Shown: positions 44,226 through 56,100 of the stretch, piece after piece
How the letters are laid out: every line of letters begins with the position of its first letter
Position numbering within the stretch: the first letter of the stretch is position 1
Origin: Enoplolaimus lenunculus
Taxonomy: Eukaryota > Nematoda > Enoplea > Enoplida > Thoracostomopsidae
Direction of reading: 5' to 3'
NCBI GenBank assembly: GCA_030248215.1
Contig: JASANG010002243.1
Span: 1-64,000, forward strand
Length of the DNA: 64,000 nt
The notes under the pieces: model-generated
Told to the model about the DNA's origin: nothing
What the model saw: the letters and a program-made list of their open reading frames with translations, nothing else
Databases searched by the model: none
Program-made: the position numbers and the translations under genes

Positions 44226-45002
44226 AGTATATATAAATATATATATCAAAAATGGCATCATATGTATAGCAAAAATTCCAATTCGTTATATATGTATTAA
44301 TCGCATCTTAGTGGCACAGTCATTAATGTAAGCAAATCTAATCAACTTTCGATTTACCTCAATTTCACGCACGACACGATTCATAAAAAGTCGCTGTTCA
44401 TATTCTGCTTCTAGTTTTTTAGCGCCAGCAACATAATCAGGATGTGATCCGCGATATAGTAGATCAAGTTCATTTTGAAGCGCTTGCAGTTTTTCTCGAT
44501 AGATTCTGAAAAAACAATAGTTATAACAAATAAACCACATATGTCATTATTTCATTATATATGATTACGTAGAAGTTGTTATGTACTTGTTATATACTGC
44601 GCAAGTACGCATATTAAACTTTGTGACTGAGTACTGGAATGACGTTTTGTGGCCGAGGTTTGATCGTCGAGTGGTTTAGGTGTGCAGAACCAAACGACAT
44701 GGAAACCTAAACTTCTTCAATCGATAGTTGCGTCAATTTAAAAACGGAAGGTGTCAGAAATTATGGACTTACTCACTAAACTGTTAAACTTTAAACGATT
44801 TTATGCACTCAGCATAAAATCTCAAACTCTAGGTATACAATTCAAATATTGTGTAATTAAAAATTTTTAAGCGTTCGATACATCTACCAATTAGCCAACT
44901 AGCAAGTTGGTAGTATGTATTATGGTGTGAGCATGTGCAATAAACATGAACTTACAGCAACTGCTCAGCCGGGTCTTCGCTGTTTAAGAGTTTCTTCTGC
45001 AT
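41397..45002 (-). CDS. SUDS3: SUDS3/Sds3 homologue, Sin3-HDAC corepressor subunit (8 exons, about 339 aa)
   Basis: Minus-strand exons, in order: 44956-45002, 44358-44505, 43964-44023, 43578-43674, 43146-43303, 42549-42880, 41968-42052 and 41397-41489. Sds3 bridges Sin3 and histone deacetylase in the nucleus. The N-terminal coiled coil runs through YREKLQALQNELDLL, KLEAEYEQRLF and LERIVQDYRTERKLNAKEFT. Then come DLEEKKKQIEHDY and MDLTG, matching the vertebrate ELEEKKKMIENE and MELTG. TRKLRRRPNEPMP matches vertebrate TRKLRRRPNDPVP almost residue for residue. After a variable Ser/Gln-rich segment the C-terminal domain is kept: IENGRLVHEGR, GMITSISAREVWVKK and LQSLQKGRAVLQKI-stop, like vertebrate IEDGKLYYDKRW, ISSVGANEIWVRK and LGQLQRGLFVI. 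The start is uncertain: an AG lies just upstream of the ATG, and vertebrates have an acidic N-terminal region that I do not find. The codon split between exons 6 and 7 reads TGT (Cys) where Trp is expected. Confidence 0.9.
44183..44250. repeat. AT dinucleotide tract
   Basis: ATATATAT runs broken by single T and AAGT steps, in an intron of the SUDS3 homologue. A similar tract lies at 45150-45205, upstream of the gene. Confidence 0.85.
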
Positions 45003-45319
45003 AACTATTGAAAAAGCCGAAACCTCTAAAATTAACTTCAAACTATCAGATATAATGTATACAGATATAAAAACATAAAGTGTCAATAAATCAATGTTAG
45101 TACTATAAACCAAACTACAATGGTACAGTGAAAAATTAACCTCCTGTTAATACATATATAAATATATATATCTATATATACATATATATATACATATATA
45201 TACTCTATTATACTGGGGACTGCATGTGAAACTTGCAGACACTCCACTTCTTAACAACCCGAACGACTTGATGACAGTTTTTATGCAACCGACATCTAGG
45301 TAGATCAATTGGGACTGTC

Positions 45320-45700
45320 GACGTCTTTGCTAAGCAGTTGGAAAAAACGAGTTATGGGTGGATTCGAACTAGCCACCCACGGGTTCTTAGGCAAACCCCT
45401 ACCACTGTCACGCAGTCGCTTCTTCAGCATTTTATAGTCGACCATATTTGCCGACACGCATGCGGCTGGCTAGAACACAACATATTTTGCATTACCGAAA
45501 TAGAAAATGACACATTTACAGGCTGTAAATTAACCTGCACTGTAGAGATGCTCCGGGGCCCGACCCTACCCAGGAGCCTAAACCAATCGGCACCGTGTCG
45601 GGCAGATGTCCTGTGGTTGCCCTGCAAACACAGTTCCCCCGCCCTCAGTTACCGCGGGCCCTGTTTATGTCCTCCCGTGGCCTCTAATGCTTGCAAACCC
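45320..45700 (-). mobile_element. tRNA-derived SINE-like element
   Basis: The minus strand shows GACTGCGTGACAGTGGTAGGGG (A-box-like) and GCTAGTTCGAATCCACC (B-box) with tRNA spacing, followed by a GC-rich body (45540-45670) unlike its surroundings. The plus-strand frame at 45338-45718 is a by-product of the GC-rich body. Confidence 0.5.
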
Positions 45701-45739
45701 GCTTTTATGCGACATTAACGTCGCTTTGTACTTGTTTGA

Positions 45740-46700
45740 GTTAAGTCGATTTTAGTAGTTTATGAATGTGCCGTTATTTCGCCTTATATTGTGTCTGTAT
45801 TCGTTATTTCGTATATTCTGGGTTATTTTTGCTCGCGCATTCCATTTTCCTATTCAAAACCCTTAAATTCCCCAAAAATCTCCCCAAAATTCCCCAACTT
45901 ATTTCTGCCAATTTTTCGAGCTACCCCTTGAGTTTTCCGGCTAAATAATCAATCTATTGGCTTAGCTAGTTTTTAGTACGCATTCGGACATCTTTCTATC
46001 GGACATATATTACGAGTATTACGTGTATTACGGATTTTAGTGAATTGGGTGTAAATTATAGTTTACAGTCACCAGTCAGCCAGAATAACGGCTTTAGAAC
46101 CTCGGAATACCGTAATTGTTAGTTTGCGGCTGGAAAATACGGTTTTATAGCGACGCGTCGGTGTTTACGCAAAATTGCGTATATTTCGTTGCAAAAAGTG
46201 CAACTTAGGTGTTATCGATATAGTTACGTAGAGTGTGTGACGATTGGTTCTGTTTGGGCTGAATTGCCGTGAAAATACTGGATTTAGACTGTAACTACCC
46301 GGACTTCACCTGGAATTTGGATTTTCACCCGGTTTTGACACAATTTCGAGTTATCCCGAAATTTCGTAAAATTGCGGATTTCGCGAGTCAAGTTGGTATC
46401 ACCTGCGTTTATTCCGTTACTTGTATTAAACCTTCAAAACTCGGTGTTAACACTCCAGAGCGTACTAACCTGAATCAAATCACTTAGAAGTGCATGAGTC
46501 AAGAACCTATAGTTTTCGGATATTTTAGCCTCAAACAGGGCCAAATTGCGAAGTCCAGAGCTAACACACCGGGCCAACGCTTGACTTGTCGGCTCTAATC
46601 GGACACAAAATTTTATAGCAGTCTGTTCGTAATTCGATGCGTGTTTGAGAGCTGAACAAGAATCTAGTGTTTCGGATGCGCTCATATTCATTTTTACGTT
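45740..46700. other. No gene recognised
   Basis: Moderately AT-rich sequence upstream of the SUDS3 homologue. Frames up to 115 codons (46434-46781, minus) have no recognisable domain. Confidence 0.35.
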
Positions 46701-46739
46701 AGAATATATCTGTTGGATGCATGGTGCAGCATGAATATA

Positions 46740-46975
46740 TGCAAAGTGTGTGTAATATAAGACACATACATACACGTGCACATATTGTTAGTAGTAGAGA
46801 AAAATATATTATCGGCCATGTAGTGCAATGCGTAGCGCGCTTGACTCGTGTAAGACATATATATATACGTGCACATATAGTACTAGAAGAAAATATATCG
46901 GCCGCGTGGAGTAACGGGTAGTGCGAATGACTCGCAAGTGGGCGGTTCGAGGTTCCATTCTCGGCGTGGCTATAT
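46740..46975 (+). repeat. Short duplicated block with a tRNA-like segment
   Basis: The order TATCGGCC, GTAGTGC or GTGGAGTAACGGGTAGTGC, TTGACTCG or ATGACTCG, then ACGTGCACATAT, occurs twice, with a third partial copy. The last copy (46901-46972) has a pairable acceptor-like stem (GGCCGCG with CGTGGCT) and a B-box-like GGTTCCATTCTC, but no good D or anticodon arm. Probably a SINE head, not a tRNA gene. Confidence 0.4.
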
Positions 46976-48039
46976 GCTTCAGAAAAAATTCAATAGAAAA
47001 ACAAGTATATTCGCAGTAGCTCGAATAAAAGGGTCGTCCCGACCGTGCAGTTCAGACAATGCCTATCAAAAAAAATTACATAGACTAAACGCTTCATTCA
47101 ACAACAAAATGTTTGTCTAGAAATAAACAAATATTTCAACATAACAAAATGAATTTTTACAGAATATTCATTTGCCTCGATTTGTACCGGTTTCTCTACC
47201 CCTTCCCCCTGACATTAGGCCATATAAAATCCTGGATAAGCCCTATTAACCTTATGAATTGCTGTTCACAATTTTCCAGCCGCTAGCTACGAAATTATAT
47301 TATCCTGACATTGATTTCAAATTTAAAGAAGTTAAGGATCACAACAATTATACTACCGCCAACATTTAAATAGACAAGGATATACCAGTTTAACGCTTCC
47401 AGATATTTTCAACCGGAGGCGATAAAAGAGCCAAAGATCCAACAAACTTTGCCGCAGTTGGAACCGGAGCCGCAAGTGAAGTAATATTAGGACTGAAAAA
47501 AGATGCCAAATTTACTAATTTTACTCACTGAGGGACAGAAAACATGGTAATTCCGCTACCGACTTTCTTGAAAAGATACCTTCGATAAAGGTAAACCTTT
47601 GGCCGTAGCCATTGCAGGCCTCCAGTTCTATCATGCTTTAGGATTTTGCAACTACTGTGTCGTAATATGTTTTCCAAATTTTTAGGGCCACTTGCTTCTT
47701 TAGGCCCATGAAATGTTACAGATTTTCCCGGATGGTTTGGATGTGCAAATTTGATATGGCTAGAGTCAGCATCAATTGTCTTAAATTTCAGTCAATATTT
47801 CTTGAATACTAGACAGTTTATTTTGTGTGTAAGCCCTGAGAAACCTCATCTGCCTCGGCAATTTGGTGAGTTCGGAAACACTCTATAGAAATTAGTGTTC
47901 CTCTTTACTCGGGTTAGTCGACTTTTCTTCCGAGCAAGCACATTTATATTACTTTCCCAAACACAACTGAAATGTTAACGAGAACTTTTCAGTTCATTTT
48001 CTATTATTTTACTTTAAGCGTTTACAAAACGTTCTATCT

Positions 48040-48420
48040 GTTGGATTCTACACGGTCTGCACGATTTCTGTACGAAGTTTTCCCAAAGTTTAGGAACACA
48101 CCGAAAATTAAACCTCGGCCATCTTGCGCTCGAGCCAAGCATGCTACCACCACACCATGTGGTCGTTGCAAAAACTTCTTATACCGGCATATGTGCACAT
48201 GTATAGCAATCTTTTTGCTTTACATACACTTTACGTGTACATATACTGACACTGTATAGAACGTCCCAATCTCCCAATATAGAGCGTTGTACTGGAAGCA
48301 TTTCTTCTTTCCATTCAGGATAGTGCTGCCTTCCGAAACTCACCACAATTTCGAGGGACTCTCCCCAGCCTCTGGCATTAGGAGACAACGGCCCATGTAA
48401 ACCTCGCTGCCGTCCCAAAA
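48040..48420 (-). mobile_element. Possible SINE-like block
   Basis: The minus strand contains GTGGTGTGGTAGCATGCTTGG-like and CGAGGTTTAATTTTC phrases recalling tRNA A and B boxes, and a body with TTTCGGAAGGCAGCAC. The match to tRNA is weak. Confidence 0.25.
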
Positions 48421-48443
48421 TCCCATCATCCCATCATAAGAAT

Positions 48444-48895
48444 TTGATGTGTGGTCAAAGGGGGGATTTTGGGATTTTGGGATTTCGGGATATGGTCGAA
48501 GGTTGGATTTCGGGATTTTGGGATTTCGGTCTATGGCCGAAGGTGAGATTTTGGGATGTCGGGATATGGTCGAAGGTGGTATTTTGGGATTTTGGGATAT
48601 GGTCGAAGGTGGTATTTTGGGATTTTTGGGATTTTGGGATATGGTCGAAGGTGGGATTTTGGAAGTTAGCTGTGGTGGTGGTTGTAGTTATCGGTGGTGG
48701 TGGTAGTTAGCGGTGGTGGTGGTAGTTAGCGGTGGTGGTAGTAGTTAGCGGTGGTGGTGGCGGTAGTTAGCGGTGGTGGTGGTTGTAGTTAGCGGCGGTG
48801 GTGGTGGTGGTAGTTAGCGGCGGTGGTGGTGGTGGTAGTTAGCGGTGGTTGTTGGGTGCGGTGGTGGTGGTGGTGGTATTTGGCGGTGGTGGTAG
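48444..48895 (+). repeat. Two adjacent minisatellites (GGGATATGGTCGAAGGTGG; GGTGGTGGTAGTTAGC)
   Basis: 48444-48660: seven or so units of GGGATTTTGGGATATGGTCGAAGGTGG type. 48661-48895: about a dozen units of GGTGGTGGTAGTTAGC. The open frames across it are repeat artefacts. Confidence 0.9.
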
Positions 48896-48986
48896 TTTGA
48901 CTCTGGCGGAGTCGAATTTGACTGTTTGTGTAGTCAGGAAAAGCCAATTTCCCAGAGAGTCAATTTGACTACCTATTTTTTACAGT
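48896..48986. mobile_element. Half of the palindromic element
   Basis: GACTCTGGCGGAGTCGAATTTGAC, TGTGTAGTCAGGAAAAGCC and TTTTTTACAGTG are the right arm of the family; the left arm is replaced by the minisatellite at 48661-48895. Confidence 0.75.
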
Positions 48987-49102
48987 GTATCAATAGTTAG
49001 CGATAGGTTGCCAAACTGACCAACTACTACAATTTGTGATATTTAAATTTAGCACAGCAGTAGCAGAAACCAAATCCAAATATTGCGTCGAATTTGTTTA
49101 CT

Positions 49103-49360
49103 ATGGATCGAAATCTACAAGACTCTACAATTGACGAGGTGCTAGACACATTTGAGAACACGGGCCTAATCTGCAGCCACACTGATTATTTTATTAAAAT
49201 ACAAAAACTATATAAAGATGCAAACGATTCATCTTTCACTGAATTATCTATATATACATGGAATGATTATATTGGCGTCAGAACCAATGTAACTATAAAC
49301 GCATACGAACTAAAGCCTAACCCTAAATATAAGCCTCAGCGCACGACTAAACCTCGTTAA
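49103..49360 (+). CDS. Hypothetical 85-aa frame, possibly chance
   Basis: An ATG at 49103 opens a frame with protein-like composition (TWNDYIGVRTNVTINAYEL) and a basic Pro/Lys end (KPNPKYKPQRTTKPR). The end coincides with a TTAGGC-like repeat read on its CCTAAN strand, which explains the KP repeats. It lies just downstream, and on the opposite strand, of the end of the esterase gene. There is no supporting homologue or splice context. Confidence 0.2.
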   Translation: MDRNLQDSTIDEVLDTFENTGLICSHTDYFIKIQKLYKDANDSSFTELSIYTWNDYIGVRTNVTINAYELKPNPKYKPQRTTKPR

Positions 49361-49451
49361 CCTCGAAATCCCTCAGTCTTTCTGTTGCTCAGCGGGCAAG
49401 GCCCTCAATATATGAGTCAGCATCAATATGATGAGCTTGTGATGAATTTCA

Positions 49452-52400
49452 TCATCGTAAATGTTGCCTGGTAAATTCGGCAAAATCGTCCAACATGCGT
49501 GCGCCATATTCAAGTGAAAATATACTGAACACCCCATGATTAGCGTTTTCGTAATGTCTCCAGTCAACGCGAACCCCGGCATCTTTTAGCCGTTGAGCAT
49601 AAATTGAACATTCATCGCGTAAAACGTCGTAACCAGCGGTAATTAAATACGTATGAGGTAAACCAGTAAGATTTTGTCTTAGTACAGGATTTAGATCTGG
49701 ATTTAATACAAATGGTTTGAGAAAATTTTGTACAAGTCCAATTTCTGAATCAGAATGCTCATCAACGAGTTGCTGTTCGATTTCAACTAACGATTGAGTT
49801 GCACTATGATTTTCAATTGATATATTGATTGGCGAATGATGATAATGGTCAGGTAAGTTGGAAACATTTAAAAATCCGTACTCAGGGTAAGACGTGAGCT
49901 CAGGATGAACATGAGCGTTTGCGAGTAGGATATTTTTGTAGCTGATAGGAAGACCGAGGTAAATCAGAAAAACTCTGAAACAATTTCGAATAGCTTATAA
50001 GGTGTAAAATATCATAGTCGTGTTGCAGGTACTTATATGGCCCCATGTTAATTATTATGGGCTTCCAATTGGAAGACAATAAAACAAGTGGACTTAACGA
50101 CTGGATTGATTAAGGCTCAGAATTAGTAGTAGACATATATTTCAGCTTACGTTTTGGCTTCGACCAAGATTTAAGCTGAGGTTTACGCTCAGCGGGCAGG
50201 ACTCTATTGTTGATATTGGCCGGTCGACGGTCGGTCTATTATGCAGCTACAAAGAACCAAAATGAACAAAATTCAAAGCAACATAATTTTTGAATATGTT
50301 TAAATGTTTCTATAGGCTAACAGATTTTAGGTAACAAAAATAAAACCAGGTCAAAAATTTTAGCGTAGAATATTTAAAACCACTCACTCTGCCATTTGCC
50401 TCGGGTTCAGCATTCCAGTATCGATATAAGAATGGCCCTGTTTGTAGCTTGGCAATTGGAAATTATTCATCTGTAGCACGGGATAGATTAAAAATTTGAG
50501 CTAAAATACAAAAATTATAACGTAGAAATTATACCAGGGTCAGCCGTTTTTTGCTTTATTGAATTGTTGGCTTCCAAAGTATTTTATGCAGTCATTAAGT
50601 ATTACATATTATCCACGCTAGCATGGTTCCAACGGACTTTCGATTCCGACTGAAATTCCGATAAAACTCGGATTCTGATGTTGATTCTAACTAGCTGCTT
50701 TTCTCATACCGCAATTCTGATAAAAAGGGTTGAGCTCAGATTTTGCATGTACTTGAAGAACATCTAGCAGGGCAAATTATCCCGCTGACTATCAAAATTG
50801 CGGGGTTCACGAACTGGGGCATCCACGAACACGTTTTGTCCAATGTTGATTCGACGTCAACATAAAAATTTTTGACCTGAATAGCGGTTTGTAGACAAAA
50901 TGTGAATGTCACATGATATTGGCTTACAATTTCCGCATCTCCAGAAATCATCGTATACAAACAGCCATATGTCACATGACACCCCGGGACATTTATGGGA
51001 ATATCATATGATATTCCGAAATTGTACCGAAAATCACGTGATATTATGCAGGACAATATAATTTATGCGCACGAATAATGCAGAAAAAAGCCAGATAATT
51101 TAGCTGTAAGTGATTGCGAATGCTAAATTGGCTTCTATTTTTCAGTTTCTGGTGAAAGTTCTGCCTAAATATATTCCTAAGCACAAATAAATTCAAACTT
51201 TAAATTTTAGTATATTTATGATATTCTACAGGACATTCGTGCTAGTTTAGCACAACCTAGCAGACATTTTCAAACATGTCAAATAATACTGACGGACAGT
51301 ATTGCGAATATCATACGATATTGTAGTACAGATATTGGATGTCACATTACGATAGCAGACAATTCAATTTTTTTAATTTGACATCGGATTTACGTGTAGA
51401 CAAAATGTTACCCGCTTTTGTAATAGGGTCAAAACGTGTTCCAGGCTGCCCCATTTACATGAACCCCGTATGAGACTTCAATTTAAAACGTTACAACTAT
51501 AAACGAACAACAAAATCTAAGCTATAACTTGTATTTTATAGAGGTAAGCAGTAATGTTTAGCCCTACAAATTTTCAAATATAGCACGATACTTGGTTCAA
51601 CAGTATTTTTAATGTATATTCAGTTTATGACTTCTGTACAAAATTGTAACCACAAAGACCAAGATATTGAAATCGCCACTCAAAGAATTGGTAAATTTTC
51701 AATAACCAGAATCCTGTTATTTATGGTTTCATAAGACTTGATATTTCAAGTTTCAAAATGCTAAAAATGCTTTAACTGCATTTCAAATTAAGGCCAAGGT
51801 GATCCATTTCCGTGAGACTTGGTAGGCCCCCTTACAGATTTACAGCGTTATTAGATCGCTAATATAGTCAGCTATACAGGCAATTTTAGCTGAAACTGTG
51901 AACAACACGAACAGGCATACGGCTGAGGTACGAAATATGGACTCCCCTAGGAATTTAATAGAAATAGTTAATTTAATAGATTTCGACGTGCTGAGTTCAA
52001 CGGTGCCATTTTTAGCCGCTGCAGGATCCCCGATTCTATAGTTATAGCCCTTTAAATTTTAACTTTTTACCATATAAAACATGTACAAACAGTCAAATTT
52101 GTGTACGGAATAAGCTGGTTAAGCTCATATTTTACGAGCATGTGAATGACAGATACTTCCTGTTTCAATCTGTGTGTGTTTGCACTATAATTTCCATGGC
52201 CATAACATGTGAACCGTTAGTCATGCAGCCATACAAATGGTACCGTTGAATTCAGCTCTTCGAGATCTATAGGGTTGACAACTTTTTTCAAAATCCTAGG
52301 GGGGATCCAGATCCCGTACCTCTAACCAGACATAATGCAACGAAAGTCAATGTCATCATACACTTAACTTTTTAATTGAATCACTAAAACTTAATTTTTC

Positions 52401-53115
52401 GATTCCGATTCCGACAAAAAATTTTATTCCGAAACAGCTTCCGACAAAATGTAGTTATAACCATTCCCGCTAGCTTAAATATGTTAAAACCCATAATCTA
52501 TGTAATAAACGAAAAAAATGCTATAAAATTGACAAGTTTTGGTACCCAGAAACCTTTAATTACGAAACAATTTAAATACCAGCAAAAACGTTTTTGTTAG
52601 ACTTAGTTAGATATATTTACTGCTATGTTATGCAAAAATGTTTTAATATTTTTGGAAGCTATGCATTATTTTAGGAAGCTTACAGAAATTTTAACTTTTC
52701 AAATACCAAAAACTGCTTAAGAAAAACATGAATGACACGTACTTTAATAGGAATCTGTTCGGGTTGCGCAGTAATGCGTTGTGCAGCGGATGCGGCAAGA
52801 TTCCCGCCGGAACTAACTCCAGCGATTGCAAGTTCGTACGGATTGTAATACCAGCGATCTGCGATTCGATAAGATCGAAGGAGTGTCCGAACAACCAGCT
52901 CAAAATCTTCCAACGGCGCCGGAAACTTGTGTTCAGGGCTCATTCGGTAACTTAAATTTTAAAAAATAGATTTTTTACGAAATACATTTGAAAATGTTCT
53001 GTGAATTAGCGGTCCAAGAAATCGTTTGAACGTGAAATTTTATGTTCTCTTGTCTTGTGTCACTGATGTTGAACACAATCTAATAATTCGGAAAAAGGCT
53101 GAAAAAGTTAAAGAA

Positions 53116-53160
<45 letters not shown>

Positions 53161-56100
53161 TACATAACTAGTGAACGATTTAGATTCACATTACATATAG
53201 TCAAGTTGTGAAAGAAAATAATTACGATATAACCCACTTCGGAATTGAGCTAGCCCAACTTTGAATTGGTCTAAGTAACGGCATGAACTACAACGTATAT
53301 ATATACTAAGGTATATCGAAAAGAACTGTTCCCTGAAAATCTGACAACTAATTGCACCCCCCTTCACTACGTAGCTTGCGGTGGGCGTTGAAATTATACG
53401 GTTGAGAAGATCGTTTGAGACCGCTCTAAGGTGCGATTTTTTGCATTACACAAACTTTACCAAACACATGCACCGATTTCGTATACAGTTCACACCGAAA
53501 TGAAGCAAATATTTATTGTTATTACAGCTAATTTCAAGCTTACTCCACCGATACGACCAATTTTCGAATCCGTTTTGCGATTTCGTATGTTTCAGCGTGG
53601 CATAAATCTGAAACAAAAATATTTATTCATAATAACGATTATTTTATACACATGTAATTAATTAAAATACGAGCCAATCACGTTTACATCGGAGAAAGAA
53701 TACAATTTTCGCGCCATAGCATTATACCAAAGGTACCAGCGTGCGTTGCGGTTGGCAAGACTATCCTTATTTTTTAGCATACGTGTGACCTGTGACATCT
53801 TGATAGTAGCAAGAGAAAACCAGGTAACATCCAAGCAAGACGCAGGCAAAGGGGAAAGTTCACGGAATGCATGTATGAAGGAACAAGATATAACAGATTT
53901 AGAGTCACATTACAATTACTTATTTCAAATAATACTAGTAATAGCTGCTACACACATTTGAGAATACGGGCTTAGATCGAAGCCGTAAATTAAATATTAA
54001 ATAATACCTAAATCTCCCAAGAACCATCCGCCACCGTGAGCATACACCAATATGCCTTGACCAAGTCTTAATTGCGGAATTGGTGCATAAATTCGTACAG
54101 GAACGCCAGCAATTTTTGTATCATACATCTAAAAAAGTATCACATTACCAGAGTTTACTTGGATCATGCTGGAATTTTTTCAAAGCGAAAATGGTTGAAA
54201 AATTATATTTTAGCATCCAACATTATGAGTTTTTACAAGTTGATGAGCGGGCCGCCAGTATTAAAGGGATGGAAAGAGGAAAAAGGGGAGAAGCTCAGCC
54301 ACCCTGAAAAAGTTTTGGCCCTTCTAGAAAATTTTCAACCTTGTTTGTAAGTCAACGAAACCCCTGGTATGCCCTCCTGAAAAGTGTTTAGCCCCCCTAG
54401 CAAAGTGAGTCGGCTACGAGACCACTGCTATGGTTGGACGTTATAAAAAGTACCGAATACTGACCAACACAAGCAATACCAGCAGCTGGTTTATCGTTGG
54501 TTTCTGTGGCGAGTTTCTGTCCACAAAATGTCCTGTTTTGACTCATAATTACCTACAAATGTTGCATTCGATCGCGCTTCCGAGGGCAGTTGAAGCCAAT
54601 AGATACCAGGTGATAGAAGCCGCTTGGTGCCTCATAAGTGCAAACCGACAGAATAAATAGCGGATAAGGATATTGATCAAACAAAAGGAAACCACAACGA
54701 AAAACAGATATTGATGTATTAAAGTTTAAAAGATGTTTTATTTTTTGCCAATACAATCGAGACATGAAAGTATTCACTAGACATGCTAACTTAAAAAATG
54801 GCAGTTGCGAGCATAATTATAAACGTATATATCCAGTATTTTTATAACGAAAAAAGAAACAAACACCAATTTTTACCAGAAACGAAAACGGATAACCGGT
54901 TGCACCCTGCACGCTTACATATACAGGTCGATGCATTGCTGAAGAACATTCCTAAGCCTAAGATTCAGCGTTAGATTAAGCCTATAAATAAGCAATAGCG
55001 TTAGCCTAAGCAAAAAATTAGCTTAACGCTTAAGCTTACCTTATTGCAGTCTCTCGGAAGAACGGTTTGACTTTAAGCCAAACATAGTCGTATAGACGTA
55101 TATACGTCCGTCCGCCATTCATGCCCGCCCATCATCAGTCGGACTTACTTCAATTTCAGGACTTCTTGGATTAGGTGCAATCCATAACCAAATTTGTGTC
55201 TGAAGCCGCATCGCAGTCACAAAACACGACGTCGACCCGAGGAAATTGCAGAATTTAGTCTAAAATTATTCAATTTTAAATTTCAATAACGTAGTACCGG
55301 TACGTTTGTCAAGTGTTTACCCTAACCTAACACTATTTACGTTAACCTAAACTATGTCTTGTGCTACAAAAAATTAGTAGTTCATGAACCCAGCCCATGT
55401 AAAGATCAGGGGCGGAACGTTTTTCTGTGGGACTAGAAAAGATTAAACGTAAGTTTTAGACTAATTTTTTGTTTGGTTTAGTGTTCGGCTTAGGTTTAGG
55501 CATAGGAATATGCTCATTCTTACGCTTTGGTTTAGGCTTAGGCTTAGGCTTAGCAGTATACTTATAATAAATACTGTTCCGCCCTTGTTCTTAACATTGG
55601 TCACGTTTAATTGTTGTCTCCAATACGTGTCATCGCTCGTAATTTTTGAACGAGTATATAATGAAGTTCGAATCAAAGGAATTTTGCATTTGATTTGTAC
55701 TACTTCGGTCGGAGAAAACATCCACAGTTGTCGCATTTTGTTGTAAAAATATATCATTACTATCTTGTGATAGGCGCTACACACAGTTGCTAATTTACAG
55801 CACACTGGAACTAAAAGTTTTCAGAAAGCAAAACGGCTCTTGTAAACTTTTATTCCCGCAGGCTTAGGCTCAGGTTTAGGCTTAGGCTCAGGTATAGGCT
55901 AAGACTCCGGCTTATGTATAGGAAAGGGTTTTTCTACGCAAACCTAAAGAGCATAAGGCTTGCTTTGTTCTAAGCCTACGTAAGCCTAAACTTGAGCCCA
56001 AGCCTAAGCCCAAAATACTTACAGATAAACCAAGCAATCGATAAATATTCGACATTAGCTGGATCGTTTGGCGGTCCGGCCCCATAACCCCATCAGGAAC

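Noticed and set aside
45338-45718. 126-codon plus-strand frame with Cys and Pro
   Set aside because: Lies in a GC-rich SINE-like body and has no recognisable domain or splice context.
46901-46972. Functional tRNA gene
   Set aside because: The acceptor stem pairs, but D and anticodon arms do not form well and the block is a duplicated repeat unit.
48444-48710. Two overlapping Gly/Trp/Phe-rich frames of 85-88 codons
   Set aside because: Artefacts of the GGGATTTTGGGATATGG minisatellite.
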